Assembly: GCA_023249275.1 (NCBI GenBank)
Contig: JAHFCV010000130.1
Location: forward strand, 1-6,585
Direction of reading: 5' to 3'
Source: Candidatus Methanoperedens sp.
GTDB taxonomy: Archaea > Halobacteriota > Methanosarcinia > Methanosarcinales > Methanoperedenaceae
DNA: 6,585 bases
Shown here: one piece after another, positions 5,770-6,585 of the stretch
How the letters are laid out: every line of letters begins with the position of its first letter
Position numbering within the stretch: position 1 is the first letter of the stretch
Translations under genes and position numbers: made by a program
The notes under the pieces: generated by a model
What the model was told of the DNA's origin: nothing
The model's database searches: none
Seen by the model: only the letters and a program-made list of their open reading frames with translations

Positions 5770-5770
5770 C
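5750..5770 (-). repeat. Cassette entry junction with GTTAGGC core and adjacent GCTAAC
   Basis: On the minus strand the junction reads GTTAGGC (5770-5764) followed within the cassette by a second inverted copy of the core, GCTAAC (5755-5750), so the 21 bases form a small imperfect palindrome with GTTAG/CTAAC ends. The predicted crossover is between the G at 5770 and the TT at 5769-5768. Upstream of the G there are no attC arms, so this side is a plain target or the remnant of an attI-like site rather than the end of another cassette. Confidence 0.55.
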
Positions 5771-5854
5771 TCGTTCATATCCGAATTCAGTTCGTATATC
5801 CTTCCCTTTGCCTTAATTTTTCTTTACGCTTATTGTTGACCTCTATTTAACTAA
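5771..5854. other. Gene-free spacer between cassette and RAM-domain gene
   Basis: Eighty-four bases with no plausible gene. On the minus strand it is purine-rich and holds a TATA-like GATATAC (5800-5794) about 26 bases before the cassette boundary, which might drive the cassette gene from outside, as integron cassettes usually require. No attC arms, integrase fragment or strong hairpin is seen. Confidence 0.35.
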
Positions 5855-6088
5855 TCAAAACTTCGCCCCGGTCAGCGTCTTCGTCTCAGTCACGCCCTTC
5901 AGCGCCCTTATTTTATTCACCACGATATCGCTCAGCATCTCGTAATCCGGCGCCTGGATTTTCGCGATAAGGTCATAATCCCCGAAAAGCGGATGTAACT
6001 CCTGGATTTCCTCCCACTTTATCATGGTGTCAAAAACTTTTTTTTCTGCTCCCGGAGCCACGTTTATCAATACAAAACCTACTGCCAT
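5855..6088 (-). CDS. Stand-alone Lrp/AsnC ligand-binding (RAM) domain protein
   Basis: A 77-residue protein that is entirely a RAM domain (PF01037): beta strand 2-10 (Val-Gly-Phe-Val-Leu-Ile-Asn-Val), helix about 13-25, then the hallmark Phe-Gly-Asp-Tyr-Asp-Leu-Ile strand (35-41), a second helix about 48-64, and a last strand (Val-Thr-Glu-Thr-Lys-Thr-Leu-Thr). There is no helix-turn-helix, so it cannot bind DNA like full-length Lrp. Free-standing RAM proteins are common in archaea; they form dimers or higher rings, bind small ligands such as amino acids, and may co-assemble with full-length Lrp proteins. The particular ligand cannot be read from the sequence. It has its own TATA box and a perfect GGTGA site, so it is likely a single-gene unit. 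It is full length for this class. Confidence 0.9.
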   Translation of the reverse strand: MAVGFVLINVAPGAEKKVFDTMIKWEEIQELHPLFGDYDLIAKIQAPDYEMLSDIVVNKIRALKGVTETKTLTGAKF

Positions 6089-6095
6089 TATATAT

Positions 6096-6100
6096 TCACC
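6096..6100 (-). promoter_or_regulatory. Ribosome binding site GGTGA for the RAM-domain gene
   Basis: A perfect GGTGA, preceded by AAAG, sits seven bases before the ATG at 6088. It is the strongest ribosome site in the window and fixes the start of the 77-residue protein. Confidence 0.75.
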
Positions 6101-6122
6101 CTTTACCTAATTGGAGTTTTGG

Positions 6123-6130
6123 GAATATAA
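6123..6130 (-). promoter_or_regulatory. TATA box for the RAM-domain gene
   Basis: TTATATTC on the minus strand is centred about 26 bases before position 6100, so the message would begin at or just before the GGTGA site and carry a leader of about a dozen bases. It lies in the 69-base gap after the cupredoxin-like gene and suggests independent transcription. Inferred from spacing. Confidence 0.4.
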
Positions 6131-6157
6131 TGCTTTCCAAACGAATAAACGTGATGA

Positions 6158-6585
6158 TTATTTTACAATCACATTGCCCATAGCATTTGGATATTCATTA
6201 AATGTTCGATTAATTGGATCGTATTCAGCCAGCACAAAAGTATAATTCCCGGACTGGTTGAACTGGTATTGATATTTATCCGAATATTCCATGAGCTTAT
6301 TTTTAAATAGACCGTCCCTGCTTATCAGGGCAACCCTTGTACGCTGGTTTTCCTCGTTATTCCATAGAATGATATCCGATATGTTTATAGTTACAACTTT
6401 AGGATAAAAACCCTGTTTAACATCAATTTTCACCGAATATTTCTTCTGCTCCTGAATTGCCGGTATCGCGGCGGGAGTCTGAATTGAAACAACCCCGGTC
6501 GCCTGAGGTGTATTTACATCTGGTATATTTGTGTCAGGGACTTTGGGTTGCGGGGTCGGGGGCTGCAGGAATTGAAGCATGAAAA
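6158..6585 (-). CDS. Cupredoxin-fold protein lacking copper ligands, partial at window edge
   Basis: The 3' part of a gene; the frame stays open to the window end beyond the Met at 6580, and the lack of a signal sequence suggests the real start lies outside. Counting from that Met, residues 5-47 are a Pro/Thr/Gln-rich linker and 48-140 form a cupredoxin-like beta-sandwich: Gly-Phe-Tyr-Pro, Ile-Leu-Trp73-Asn-Asn, Asp-Gly-Leu-Phe, Gly-Asn-Tyr-Thr-Phe, and Met134-Gly-Asn-Val-Ile-Val at the end. This follows the plastocyanin-family order (F-x-P, W-x-N, dG-x-F, G-x-Y-x-Y, M-x-G-x-V-x-V). The visible region has no His and no Cys: the first copper His corresponds to about Thr81, and the Cys-x-x-His-Pro stretch is replaced by Leu-Ala-Glu-Tyr-Asp-Pro. 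It therefore cannot hold a type 1 copper site. Sequons (Asn-Ile-Ser, Asn-Gln-Ser, Asn-Tyr-Thr, Asn-Arg-Thr) suggest an exported, glycosylated protein. A structural or binding role is likelier than electron transfer. Confidence 0.72.
   Translation of the reverse strand, partial: FMLQFLQPPTPQPKVPDTNIPDVNTPQATGVVSIQTPAAIPAIQEQKKYSVKIDVKQGFYPKVVTINISDIILWNNEENQRTRVALISRDGLFKNKLMEYSDKYQYQFNQSGNYTFVLAEYDPINRTFNEYPNAMGNVIVK

Noticed and set aside
5180..5770. Insertion sequence or transposon
   Set aside because: There is no transposase, the only terminal matches are the GTTAG cores, and the internal structure fits attC better than terminal inverted repeats.
1..6585. Borg-type or other extrachromosomal element
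   Set aside because: No tandem direct-repeat arrays or terminal repeats are visible; the content can be explained by ordinary chromosome plus one cassette.

Overview
The window looks like chromosome from a cytochrome-bearing euryarchaeon of the Methanosarcinales type. A 'Candidatus Methanoperedens' (ANME-2d)-like lineage would fit best, but that placement is inferred from gene content, not from a marker gene. The archaeal signs are a cupin-type phosphoglucose isomerase, a stand-alone Lrp/AsnC ligand-binding (RAM) protein, TATA-box spacing that implies leaderless or short-leader transcripts, GGTGA-type ribosome sites, and exported proteins crowded with N-X-S/T sequons. Multihaem cytochrome c and haem-handling genes narrow this to a respiring, cytochrome-rich lineage.

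Layout. 1-833 (+): the 3' end of a WWD-family cytochrome c assembly gene (CcmC/CcsA type), overlapping by ATGA a six-helix membrane protein that may be a divergent partner. 902-1636 (+): archaeal cupin phosphoglucose isomerase with a C-terminal extension. 1652-4302 (-): a two-gene unit, a membrane-anchored tetrahaem cytochrome c overlapping by ATGA a 703-residue Ig-like surface protein with a C-terminal anchor. 4408-5166 (+): a solitary Cas4/RecB-like protein with all four Fe-S cysteines but Ile in place of the catalytic Glu. 5186-5769 (-): a 584-bp unit with the anatomy of an integron gene cassette, carrying an HNH-type nuclease gene whose stop codon lies inside a 122-bp attC-like folded site. 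5855-6088 (-): the RAM-domain protein. 6158-6585 (-): a cupredoxin-fold protein, cut by the window edge, that has lost every copper ligand.

Working together: the haem-handling genes, the tetrahaem cytochrome, the Ig-like surface protein and the cupredoxin-like protein all concern the cell envelope and electron transfer. They may reflect an extracellular redox layer, although only the cytochrome and Ig-like gene are clearly one operon. The isomerase, Cas4-like and RAM genes look like independent units.

The most unusual element is the cassette. No integrase is visible. Its ends are defined by GTTAG direct repeats, the 5' terminus is complementary to the internal R''-like box near the 3' end, and the reading frame runs into the recombination site. 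All of these are hallmarks of integron cassettes, here placed between archaeal genes.
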